Positions 34,332-42,731 of a DNA stretch of 48,752 nucleotides are shown in pieces. Under the pieces are notes generated by a model that was not told the origin of the DNA, did not search any database, and worked only from the letters and a program-made list of their open reading frames with translations. The translations under genes and the position numbers were made by a program. The stretch comes from Gammaproteobacteria bacterium (GTDB lineage Bacteria; Pseudomonadota; Gammaproteobacteria; Steroidobacterales; Steroidobacteraceae), in the NCBI GenBank assembly GCA_024642505.1, contig JAHEAZ010000015.1:1-48752 (forward strand), read 5' to 3'. Within the stretch, counting starts at the first letter, position 1; each line of letters opens with the position of its first letter.

Positions 34332-35171
34332 TCAGTGGCGGGCCTCGAGCCAGGACTCGAGGTCGGCGAATACCTGGGCCCGCTCGGGTTCGTGAAAGAC
34401 CTCGTGGTACAGCCCTTGGTAACGCTTCACCGTCCGGTCCGTGCTTCCGATCCTTGAATAGGCTGGCTCAGCGTTGGCCAGCGGTACGAGCGCATCGCCT
34501 GTGCCGTGCAGCACGAGCACGGGGGTACGCAGTTGCCCGGTCCTTGCGGCGAGTCCGGTCATGGCGTCGAGCAGTTCAGCCGCGGTGCGGGCCGGAACTG
34601 CGCCGTGGAAGACCAGGGGATCGTTCTGGTACTCACGGACGATGTCGGGATCGCGCGAGATGGCTTCTGCCGGTAGCGTGACTACGCCAAGGTTGGGCAG
34701 GATGGCAGACAGCAGCCGCGCCAGTACGATCCGCCAGCGCGGCACGCCCGGGTCTGCGCCCAGCGCGGGCGCCGAAAGCACCAGCGCCGATAACGACTCC
34801 GGGTTGGCCAGAGCGTAGGCCAGGGCTATGGCCCCGCCCATGCTGTGACCGATCAGGATGACGCGTGAGCGATCGTGACGTTCCCTGACCTCGCCGATCA
34901 GGCGACCAAGATCATCCACGAGGAACTGGAATCGGTCGATCATGGCACGGCGGCCGGAGGATCGGCCGTGCCCCCGATGATCGAGCGCGTGAATCGCATA
35001 GCCGAGTCGCAGCAGCCGCTCGACCAGCTCGTCAAAACGATCGCTGTGCTCGGCCAGGCCGTGCGCAATGACGATGACACCAACCGGTTCACAATCGGGC
35101 AGCCAGCTCTGCCGGAACAGCCGTGCGCCCTGCGTTCCATCCATCGAGCTTTCTTCGTGACGCAACAGCAT
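34332..35171 (-). CDS. Alpha/beta hydrolase, monoacylglycerol lipase-like
   Basis: A 279-residue alpha/beta hydrolase: VIVIAHGLAEHSDRF, DHRGHGRSSGRRA, the nucleophile Ser in LIGHSMGGAIAL, Asp in LHGTGDALVP, and His in YHEVFHEP. The HG...GHGxS...GHSMGG set fits serine-aquaporin-fold monoacylglycerol lipases/lysophospholipases. It lies upstream of the HAD-PlsC gene's 3' end on the same strand. The N-terminus could start at ATG 35171 or ATG 35144; 35171 is used. Confidence 0.85.
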   Translation of the reverse strand: MLLRHEESSMDGTQGARLFRQSWLPDCEPVGVIVIAHGLAEHSDRFDELVERLLRLGYAIHALDHRGHGRSSGRRAMIDRFQFLVDDLGRLIGEVRERHDRSRVILIGHSMGGAIALAYALANPESLSALVLSAPALGADPGVPRWRIVLARLLSAILPNLGVVTLPAEAISRDPDIVREYQNDPLVFHGAVPARTAAELLDAMTGLAARTGQLRTPVLVLHGTGDALVPLANAEPAYSRIGSTDRTVKRYQGLYHEVFHEPERAQVFADLESWLEARH

Positions 35172-35189
35172 TCCTCCCGGGATTCTGGC

Positions 35190-36749
35190 CTATCCGCGCC
35201 AGCTGTCGAGCGTGTCGAGGAACAGCTGGCGCACACCGGCGATGTGCGCATCCAGGTCCTCGAGTCTCCAGTCAGCCACGGGAATGGGCGGCAGCACGGC
35301 GATGTCCACGGTCCCGGGGCGCATGAACCGTGCATCCCGGGCACCGACGTCTTCGGCATTCCTGATGACGATCGGCACGATCGGGACACCGGCTTCCATC
35401 GCCATGCGGAACGCGCCTTTCTTGAACGGTGCCACCGTGTTCCCGGTAACGCGGGTGCCCTCCGGTGCAACCAGCATTGAGATGCCCTCCGACAACAGTC
35501 GCGTCGCGGGTTTCAGCGCCTCTACCGCCGTCTTGCTGTCCCTGCGGTCCACGAACGCGATGTTCATGAAACGACTGGCAGCCGCGAAAATCGGCACGTT
35601 CTGCAGTTCCTTCTTGGCCACCGCGCCAAAGTCGCGCCGCACGAGGTTGCCGACAATTTGCGCGTCGAACATGTTTCTATGATTCCAGATGAAGACCGCC
35701 GGCCGGGCAGACCAGAGATGCTCCTCGCCCACGACGTTCAATTCGACCTCGCCGAGTGCGAGGGAAATGTCAGTCATTGACGATGAAAGCAGGTTGGCGG
35801 CTTCACGCTTGCGGCCGGTGAGCAGCCGGATGGCCACGGCGCCCAGGAAAACCGGTACCGAGCTTGCCGTCGCAGCAAGATTGCGCAGCACCACGTCGAC
35901 GCCAGGCCGGCCGCGACTGGCGAGTCGCAGTACCGGCCAGTGACGGCGTGCGGCCACCCGCGAGAGTTGTGACCTGGGATTGACCGGCCGGGGATGGCCG
36001 ACCAGATGCATGAGCGCCTCGTCCTCGTCACCGTCGGCATAGAAGAAACTCTGGTCCAGGTCGACGCCATGTTTCGCCGCGAAACACCGCACCGCTTCCG
36101 CCTTTCGCGGACCCCACAGGGTCGGTCCTGTCGACTTCCCGGTCAGCAAGCCGTCCCTGGCCTCGAGCTCGGTACAGAGGATGTTGTTCACGCCCAGGCT
36201 TTTCGCGGCAGGCTCGAGCTGGAACCGGGAACCGGAGGAGGCGATGACGACCGTATGTCCCTTCTTCAGGTGCGTGGCGACGAGCTGACGCATCTCGGGA
36301 AAGACCCTCGGCTCCAGATCCCGGGAAAACAGCTCCTGGCCAAGCGCCTCCATGCTATCCACGCGCTTGCCGCGCCATTCCGACATGCCCAGCTGGATGA
36401 CCTCGCGCTGGGAGACGGTACCAGCCAGTGCGCTGGCCAGCGTGGCGGCGGTGCGCGCCAGGTCGGCGGGACCGATTTCCTTCCGGCGAATCCTCTCGCC
36501 GATGAAGGTGAGGATGGAATAGCCGGCGATCAGTGTGCCGTCGTAGTCAAAGAAGGCGCCGACCCGAGAGCCGCCGGCGCTCGCCTCGATCTCCGCGATG
36601 TGCCCAGACACCGCGCGCGGTTCCGCCACCGGCACCGGCTGGGTGGTCCGCTTGCGAGCGGGCTGTGCGCGACGGTTGGCGCCCGCAACGGGCGTCCCCG
36701 GCTTGCGGCTGTGCCGCGTTACGCGCTTGCCAGGTGGCGAGGAGCTCAT
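35190..36749 (-). CDS. HAD-IB phosphatase / 1-acylglycerol-3-phosphate acyltransferase fusion
   Basis: A 519-residue two-domain protein. Residues about 60-270 form a SerB-like HAD-IB hydrolase: FFDYDGTLIAGYS (catalytic Asp-x-Asp), VIASSGSRFQLEP and FFYADGDEDEALM. Residues about 335-515 form a PlsC acyltransferase: NHRNMFDAQ (HX4D), FVDRRDSKTA, APEGTRVTG and IVIRNAED. A low-complexity basic N-terminus precedes them. Fusions of this type are known, including in mycobacteria. It could convert lysophosphatidate to phosphatidate and help dephosphorylate it to diacylglycerol (inference). The ATG at 36749 overlaps the wax-synthase stop. Confidence 0.88.
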   Translation of the reverse strand: MSSSPPGKRVTRHSRKPGTPVAGANRRAQPARKRTTQPVPVAEPRAVSGHIAEIEASAGGSRVGAFFDYDGTLIAGYSILTFIGERIRRKEIGPADLARTAATLASALAGTVSQREVIQLGMSEWRGKRVDSMEALGQELFSRDLEPRVFPEMRQLVATHLKKGHTVVIASSGSRFQLEPAAKSLGVNNILCTELEARDGLLTGKSTGPTLWGPRKAEAVRCFAAKHGVDLDQSFFYADGDEDEALMHLVGHPRPVNPRSQLSRVAARRHWPVLRLASRGRPGVDVVLRNLAATASSVPVFLGAVAIRLLTGRKREAANLLSSSMTDISLALGEVELNVVGEEHLWSARPAVFIWNHRNMFDAQIVGNLVRRDFGAVAKKELQNVPIFAAASRFMNIAFVDRRDSKTAVEALKPATRLLSEGISMLVAPEGTRVTGNTVAPFKKGAFRMAMEAGVPIVPIVIRNAEDVGARDARFMRPGTVDIAVLPPIPVADWRLEDLDAHIAGVRQLFLDTLDSWRG

Positions 36750-38194
36750 GCGATCATTTCCTGGTCAGCGCTCTGGCCTGTCACTATGGCACCGACGCGC
36801 GGCCGTGCACCTCCGAGTCGGAGCGTCTCCCGGAAACCCAGCGTCAGGCACTTCGCGAACAGGTCGGCACGGGTGATGGCCGCCGGATCATAGTTGATGC
36901 CGATGAAGCAGGTGCCGGCGATGGATTGCATGGTGAACATGGCTGCGACACCGGGAACCGGTCCGAACGCATAGGACTTCAGGATCCTCGTGCCCGCGAT
37001 GTAGATCGGCGTCTTCGGGCCCGGGATGTTGCTGGCCTGGATGTCCGGCTTCGGCGTGGAGCCCGCGATCGCATGTAATGCCGTCGACGGCAGTCGCGCC
37101 AGCACCGGCGCCATCATGCCCATGACGCTGATGGCAGGCTCGGTGCGGCCGTTCCGGACTGCGCGTCCTATAGACTTGAGGCGTTCCACCGTGTCTTTCG
37201 CCCCGACCGGCGCCGCCATCAGGATGGCGCCGAAGTAGTTGCCGGCGGCAGGGTCATCGGACGTACGCAGGTTCACCGGGATGGCCATCGGCAGGCTTTC
37301 GACCGGTTCGCCGAGCGCTTCGTGGTAGCGGCGAAGCGCGGCCGTGATGCAGGCAACATAGACGTCGTTCACGGACGCGCCAGCCGCCCTGCCTGCGCGT
37401 TTCATGTCCTCGAGCCGCACCTCGAATGCAGCGCAGCGTCGCCTCAGGCTGCGGCCAGCCAGCAGTGGCGAGGGCGGCCCGTGCGGACCAAGCACCCGGC
37501 CCAGCGATTCGGCGAATCCGGCCGTGGTGGCCAGGGCCGATGACAGGTCACGCAGGCTCCTGGCCGTCGCCGCGAGCTGCCGGAGGCCATGGAAAGTGGC
37601 GCGCAGCGCGCCGCCGGGGAACCTGGCGAGCGAACGGTTGAGCAGTTCCTCGGGCGTGACGTCCTGCGGTATCGGCGCCGGCGGCATGGGTCCTTTATCG
37701 GACACACGCTGCCTGTCCAGTAATGCAGCGAACAATTCGAGTGCGCCGATGCCATCGGTGACGGCATGGCTCATCTTGATGATGATCCCCGCACGGCTAC
37801 CCTCCATGCCTTCCAGCAACACTGCCTCCCACAGCGGTCGTGAATCATCGAGCGGAGTGGTCACCTCGGCCTGTGCCGCGTCGAGCAGCTCGACCAGCGA
37901 TCCCGGCGCGGGCAGCCGGCCGAAGCGAAGGTGATCACCCAGGTCGAAGTCTGGATCGACGATCCAGGACGGAAGGAACAGTGCTACGGGAGGCGCGACC
38001 ACTCTCTGGCGCATCCGTACGATCAGGCGGCTTGCCCGGTCGAAAGCGTCGATGAAATGCTGGCGATCGGGCCTGTGGTCGAGCACGTAGGCGACGGCAA
38101 GCATGGCGCGCGTGCGCGGGTCATCGTCGCCGCGATACAGGAATGCGTCGAACGCCGACATGGTTCGACTGTCGTGAACTTGCTCGTCCGTCAT
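36746..38194 (-). CDS. Wax ester synthase / diacylglycerol acyltransferase (WS/DGAT)
   Basis: A 482-residue member of the condensation-domain-like WS/DGAT family. The family motif PLDDSRPLWEAVLLEGM (about residue 114), then MSHAVTDGIGALEL at about 141-154, corresponding to HHxxxDG, and SNIPGPKTPIYI near residue 400. The first His of HHxxxDG is Ser142 here; the second, catalytic His143 and Asp147 are kept. It esterifies fatty alcohols or diacylglycerol with acyl-CoA to make wax esters or triacylglycerol. The ATG at 38194 is chosen as the family start; the frame is open upstream to 38272. It is divergent from the thioesterase gene at 38362. Confidence 0.9.
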   Translation of the reverse strand: MTDEQVHDSRTMSAFDAFLYRGDDDPRTRAMLAVAYVLDHRPDRQHFIDAFDRASRLIVRMRQRVVAPPVALFLPSWIVDPDFDLGDHLRFGRLPAPGSLVELLDAAQAEVTTPLDDSRPLWEAVLLEGMEGSRAGIIIKMSHAVTDGIGALELFAALLDRQRVSDKGPMPPAPIPQDVTPEELLNRSLARFPGGALRATFHGLRQLAATARSLRDLSSALATTAGFAESLGRVLGPHGPPSPLLAGRSLRRRCAAFEVRLEDMKRAGRAAGASVNDVYVACITAALRRYHEALGEPVESLPMAIPVNLRTSDDPAAGNYFGAILMAAPVGAKDTVERLKSIGRAVRNGRTEPAISVMGMMAPVLARLPSTALHAIAGSTPKPDIQASNIPGPKTPIYIAGTRILKSYAFGPVPGVAAMFTMQSIAGTCFIGINYDPAAITRADLFAKCLTLGFRETLRLGGARPRVGAIVTGQSADQEMIA

Positions 38195-38361
38195 GACTTC
38201 GTCCGCTTCCCCGGGGACAAACTGCCCTGGGGCCGCCAGGCGGCGAGCGGCAGGCCAGCCCCTCGGGCACACGATACAGTCAAGATGATTCCTCGCGGCG
38301 CGCGAAACGGGTAGCGTATTTGCCCGTAAGATGAGCCAGCCGTACTGGTGGGGAGCCTAAC

Positions 38362-38811
38362 GTGGAAGCCTTCAGTATCAAGATGCGCGCCCGCTGGGCG
38401 GACATGGACCAGAATGCTCACTTGGCGAACAGTGCCTTCCTGGACATGGCGGTGGACGTACGGATGATGTACTTCTCGCAGAGGGGGTTCGCGGCGTCCG
38501 AGTTTGCGAGGCGCGGGTTCGGCCCGGTGGTACGTCGCGATGAAGCGGACTACCTGCGCGAAGTCCACCTGCTGGAGGACCTGACGGTCACGCTCGAGCT
38601 GGCCGGGCTCGCGGAGAACGGCTCGCGATTCCGCCTGGCCAATGATTTCTACAAGGCAGATGGTAAGCCCTGCGCGCGATTGCGCACCGAAGGCGGGTGG
38701 CTGGACCTCGGCGAGCGTCGGCTGATTTGCCCGCCCGCAGACGTACTTGGAGCTCTCGACCAACTTACTCGCACAACCGACTTCGAGGTATTGCCCCCAA
38801 GCGTCAGGTAG
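38362..38811 (+). CDS. 4HBT hotdog acyl-CoA thioesterase (YbgC/FadM-like)
   Basis: A 149-residue hotdog protein. ARWADMDQNAHLANSAFLDM is the classical 4HBT motif with the catalytic Asp, followed by GFGPVVRRDEADYLREVHLLEDLTV. It would hydrolyse an acyl-CoA thioester. The start is GTG 38362 with GGGGAG six bases upstream. It is divergent from the wax synthase gene, so its promoter shares the 167-base gap with that gene. Confidence 0.85.
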   Translation: MEAFSIKMRARWADMDQNAHLANSAFLDMAVDVRMMYFSQRGFAASEFARRGFGPVVRRDEADYLREVHLLEDLTVTLELAGLAENGSRFRLANDFYKADGKPCARLRTEGGWLDLGERRLICPPADVLGALDQLTRTTDFEVLPPSVR

Positions 38812-38882
38812 TCGAGACTTTTCCGGTCCGGCGATACTGTCTGACCGAGTCCTGGCGAAACGGGCCAACCGACGGGAGCGGC

Positions 38883-40379
38883 ATGCCGAATACAACGTCC
38901 CCTAGCGAAGAATTGATTGCTCCCGGGCGCCGTGCTGCGCTGATGCGGAGACTGCGCGCCGTGCTGCGCTCCGAATGCCTGCTGACCGACGCGGAGGACA
39001 CTCGACCTTACGATTGCGACGGCCTGACCCTGTATCGCCAGTTGCCGATGGTGGTTGCGTTGCCCGAAACGACAGCACAGGTCGCCGCGGTCTTGAAGCT
39101 CTGCCATGAACTGCGTATCCCGGTGGTGCCGCGTGGCGCAGGGACGGGGCTGTCGGGCGGCGCGCTACCCCATGCCACAGGCGTGCTGCTGTCGCTGGCC
39201 AAGCTCAATCGCATCATCGCAATCGACGCCCGGGCGCGGATCGCAACGGTCGAGCCCGGGGTGCGCAACCTCGCCATTTCGGAGGCGGCCGCGCAGCACC
39301 GCCTGTATTACGCCCCGGACCCCTCCAGCCAGATTGCCTGCACGATCGGCGGCAACGTCGCCGAGAATGCCGGCGGCGTGCACTGCCTGAAATACGGCCT
39401 CACGCTGCATAACGTGCTGCGGATCCGCGGCCTGACGATGGAGGGGGAAGCAGTCGAGTTCGGCAGCCACGCGCTGGACGCGCCGGGACTCGACCTGCTG
39501 CCGCTGGTCGTCGGGTCCGAGGGCATGCTCGCGGTCGTCACCGAAGTGACCGTAAAGCTGGTGCCGACTCCGCAGCTGGCACGCTGCGTGATGGCGAGCT
39601 TTGACCGCGTGGAAGACGCCGGCAATGCGGTCGCTACGCTGGTTGCCGCCGGCATCATTCCGGCCGGGCTCGAGATGCTCGACCAGGCGGCATCGCGGCT
39701 GGTGGAGCCGCACGCGAGAGCTGGCTATGACCTTGATGCTGCCGCAGTGCTGCTGTGCGAGTCGGATGGAACTCCCGCAGAAGTCGAGGAAGAGATCTTC
39801 CGCATCAGCGAGATCCTTCGCTCCGCGAGGGCGACCCGTATCCAGGTATCCAGCAGCGAAGCCGAGCGCCTGCGCTTCTGGGCCGGACGCAAGAACGCCT
39901 TCCCGGCTGCCGGTCGCGCCGCACCCGCCTACTACTGCATGGATGGCACCATCCCGCGCAAGCACCTTGGTGGCATGCTGAAGGCGATCCAGGCGATGGA
40001 GCAGAAATACGGATTGCGTTGCCCGAACGTGTTTCATGCCGGCGACGGCAATTTGCATCCGTTGATCCTGTTCGACGACGGGGACCCGGACTCCGTGGCA
40101 CGCGCCGTGGCCTTCGGCGTCGAAATCCTGGAGGAGAGTGTGCGCCTTGGTGGCACGATCACCGGCGAGCACGGCGTCGGCGTCGAGAAGATCGACCAGA
40201 TGTGCTCGCAGTTCGGCGGACCGACGCTCGAGGCCTTCTTCGGCGTGAAGCGCGCCTTCGATCCCTCCGGGCTGCTCAATCCCGGCAAGGTCGTGCCGAC
40301 GCTGCATCGCTGTGCGGAGCTCGGCGGGATGGCCGTACATGCTGGCACGCTGAAATTTGCTGATCTGCCGCGGTTCTGA
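38883..40379 (+). CDS. glcD: Glycolate oxidase FAD subunit GlcD
   Basis: This 498-residue FAD-linked oxidoreductase has PRGAGTGLSGGALP, GGNVAENAGGVHCLKYG (FAD-binding domain), and the C-terminal NVFHAGDGNLHPLI and GEHGVGVEKI motifs. It oxidises glycolate (or D-lactate) to glyoxylate with GlcE and GlcF. The ATG at 38883 begins the conserved sequence; the frame is open upstream without conservation. glcE starts at the overlapping TGATG. Confidence 0.95.
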   Translation: MPNTTSPSEELIAPGRRAALMRRLRAVLRSECLLTDAEDTRPYDCDGLTLYRQLPMVVALPETTAQVAAVLKLCHELRIPVVPRGAGTGLSGGALPHATGVLLSLAKLNRIIAIDARARIATVEPGVRNLAISEAAAQHRLYYAPDPSSQIACTIGGNVAENAGGVHCLKYGLTLHNVLRIRGLTMEGEAVEFGSHALDAPGLDLLPLVVGSEGMLAVVTEVTVKLVPTPQLARCVMASFDRVEDAGNAVATLVAAGIIPAGLEMLDQAASRLVEPHARAGYDLDAAAVLLCESDGTPAEVEEEIFRISEILRSARATRIQVSSSEAERLRFWAGRKNAFPAAGRAAPAYYCMDGTIPRKHLGGMLKAIQAMEQKYGLRCPNVFHAGDGNLHPLILFDDGDPDSVARAVAFGVEILEESVRLGGTITGEHGVGVEKIDQMCSQFGGPTLEAFFGVKRAFDPSGLLNPGKVVPTLHRCAELGGMAVHAGTLKFADLPRF

Positions 40380-41446
40380 TGGCCGCATCGCTGGAATCGC
40401 TGCTCGACCTGGTGCGCGCGGCCGCGGCGGCACGGACCCCGCTGCGAATCCGTGGTGGTGGCACCAAGGATTTCTACGGCAACACGCCCAGCGGCGAGAT
40501 CCTGGATACCCGCGGTCTGCAGGGCATCGTCGCTTACGAGCCGAGCGAGCTGTTCGTCACGGCGAACGCAGGGACATCATTAAGGGAGCTCGAGGCGGTC
40601 CTGACGGAACGTGGCCAGATGCTGCCGTTTGAGCCGCCGCACTTCGGCGACAGCGCGACGGTGGGTGGTTGCGTCGCAGCCGGACTGGCCGGTCCACGGC
40701 GCGCCTCGTTCGGCGCAACCCACGGCGGCGTCCGCGACTTCGTGCTCGGAGCACGCCTTCTCGACGGTCGCGGACAGTTGTTGTCCTTCGGCGGCACCGT
40801 CATCAAGAACGTAGCGGGCTACGACGTTGCCCGCGTGCTGGCCGGATCGCTGGGGGTCCTGGGCGTCATCGTCGAGGTGTCGCTGAAGGTGTTGCCGCGG
40901 CCGCTGGCCGAGACGACCTTGCGATTCGAGCTGGACCAAGCTGCGGCGCTCGTCCGACTCAACGAGTGGGGCGGGCGGCCGTTGCCGATCTCTGCATCCG
41001 CATGGTGCGGCGGTGAACTATTCCTGCGCCTGTCGGGAGCGCCGGCGGCAGTCGCGGCGGCTCGTGACATCCTCGGTGGCACGGAGATAGTCGGCGACGG
41101 TCCGTGGACGGAGATCCGCGAACAACGGCATGTATTCTTTTCCGGTGACCCGCCGCTATGGAGGATCTCCGTTCCTTCCACTGCAGACGTCGTCGGTTTT
41201 GGCAACCAACAGATGATCGAGTGGGGCGGCGCGTTGAGGTGGCTACGCTCGGCGCATCCGGCCGCAGAGATCCGGGCGAAGGCACAGACGCTTGGCGGCC
41301 ACGCGACGCTGTTTCGGGGCGGCGACCGATCGCAGGGCGTGTTTACGCCGTTGTCTCCGGCGCTGAAGGCGATCCACCGTCGGCTCAAGGCCGAGTTCGA
41401 CCCGGCCGGCATCTTCAATCCGGGCCGGATGTACGCGGAGCCCTGA
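40379..41446 (+). CDS. glcE: Glycolate oxidase subunit GlcE
   Basis: The protein has 355 residues and the FAD_binding_4 fold: RIRGGGTKDFYG, FVTANAGTSLRELEAVL, GGCVAAGLAGPRR and VIKNVAGYDVARVLAGSLG. GlcE is the second flavin-binding subunit. The overlap with glcD (TGATG) and 5-base gap to glcF indicate one operon. Confidence 0.94.
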   Translation: MAASLESLLDLVRAAAAARTPLRIRGGGTKDFYGNTPSGEILDTRGLQGIVAYEPSELFVTANAGTSLRELEAVLTERGQMLPFEPPHFGDSATVGGCVAAGLAGPRRASFGATHGGVRDFVLGARLLDGRGQLLSFGGTVIKNVAGYDVARVLAGSLGVLGVIVEVSLKVLPRPLAETTLRFELDQAAALVRLNEWGGRPLPISASAWCGGELFLRLSGAPAAVAAARDILGGTEIVGDGPWTEIREQRHVFFSGDPPLWRISVPSTADVVGFGNQQMIEWGGALRWLRSAHPAAEIRAKAQTLGGHATLFRGGDRSQGVFTPLSPALKAIHRRLKAEFDPAGIFNPGRMYAEP

Positions 41447-41451
41447 AAATC

Positions 41452-42681
41452 ATGCAGACGCAACTCGCCGGGTCCATCCGCGACACACCCGAGGGCCAGG
41501 AGGCAGCGGCGATCGTGGGGCGCTGCGTGCACTGCGGATTCTGCACGGCGACCTGCCCGACCTATCAATTGCTCGGTGATGAGCTCGACGGGCCGCGTGG
41601 CCGTCTCTATCTGATCAAGCAGGTGCTGGAGGGGGTTGAGCCGACCGCAAAGACCCAGCTGCATCTCGATCGCTGCCTCACCTGTCGCGCCTGCGAAACC
41701 ACCTGTCCTTCCGGCGTGCAATATGGCCGCCTGCTCGATATCGGCCGCAAGCTTGTCGGCGACAGGGTGCCAAGGTCCGGCGGCGCACGGCTGCTCCGCG
41801 CCGTGCTGCAGGGGGGCGTCACCGGTGCACTATTCCCTGTGGCCGTGAGACTCGGGCAGGCGCTGCGACCACTGCTGCCGCGCCTGCTTCGCGACCAGGT
41901 GCCACCGCGGCAGCGCTCGGGTGCCTGGCCACAACGTCGGCAGCTACGAAAGGTCTTGATGCTCGCGGGTTGCGTGCAGCCGGCGATGAAGCCCAACATC
42001 AATGCGGCCACGGCGCGGGTACTCGACGCCCTGGGCATCGAGACTGTCGTACCGAAGGCGGCGGGCTGCTGCGGCGCGATCCGCTTCCACCTGGCCGACC
42101 AGGATGGCGGCCTGAGCGATGCGCGCCGCAACATCGATGCCTGGTGGCCCGAGGTCGAGGCCGGCGCCGAGGCGATCGTCATGAATGCCTCGGGTTGCGG
42201 CAGCATGGTCAAGGAGTACGGCCACTTGCTACGCAACGACGCTGCGTATGCGGAGAAGGCGGCCCGTGTCAGCGAGATGACACGCGACCTTGCGGAGCTG
42301 CTGCCCGAATTCGCACCCACGCTGAAGGAAAGATGGATCAGCGCTCCGCGCGAGCGCGTGGTTTTTCACCCACCCTGTTCGCTGCAGCATGGCCAGAGGA
42401 TTCGCGGTGCGGTCGAGGCGCTGCTTACCGGGCTCGGCGTCGAGGTCCTGCCGTTTGCGGACAGCCACCTGTGCTGTGGTTCGGCGGGGACCTATTCGCT
42501 GCTGCAACCCGACCTGTCGCGGCAGCTACGCGAACGCAAGCTCGATGCGCTGATGAAGGCGCGGCCCGATGTCATTCTCTCGGCCAACATCGGTTGTGTT
42601 GCACATCTTGGCGCCGCCGCGCAGATTCCTGTCCGGCACTGGATCGAGTTGCTGGACGAAAGACTCGCGGCCGGCCGCTAG
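41452..42681 (+). CDS. glcF: Glycolate oxidase iron-sulfur subunit GlcF
   Basis: The protein has 409 residues and two 4Fe-4S clusters: CVHCGFCTATCPTY and CLTCRACETTCPSG. Two CCG (cysteine-rich) domains follow, seen in AAGCCGAIRFHLAD and HLCCGSAGTYSLL. It passes electrons from GlcD/GlcE to the membrane quinone pool. The ATG at 41452 follows glcE directly. Confidence 0.95.
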   Translation: MQTQLAGSIRDTPEGQEAAAIVGRCVHCGFCTATCPTYQLLGDELDGPRGRLYLIKQVLEGVEPTAKTQLHLDRCLTCRACETTCPSGVQYGRLLDIGRKLVGDRVPRSGGARLLRAVLQGGVTGALFPVAVRLGQALRPLLPRLLRDQVPPRQRSGAWPQRRQLRKVLMLAGCVQPAMKPNINAATARVLDALGIETVVPKAAGCCGAIRFHLADQDGGLSDARRNIDAWWPEVEAGAEAIVMNASGCGSMVKEYGHLLRNDAAYAEKAARVSEMTRDLAELLPEFAPTLKERWISAPRERVVFHPPCSLQHGQRIRGAVEALLTGLGVEVLPFADSHLCCGSAGTYSLLQPDLSRQLRERKLDALMKARPDVILSANIGCVAHLGAAAQIPVRHWIELLDERLAAGR

Positions 42682-42731
42682 CCGGTTGTGCAACCTTCCT
42701 CGTCCAGCATGAAAGGCGGTCCGGCGCGCGC

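Noticed and set aside
38205-38235. CCCCGGGGACAAACTGCCC sequence upstream of the WS/DGAT gene
   Set aside because: Only the GGGGAC core matches the repeat family. No second arm was found, and it may simply be part of the divergent promoter region.
39165-40433. 422-codon minus-strand ORF opposite glcD
   Set aside because: Antisense shadow of glcD, with His/Arg-rich composition and no recognisable domain.
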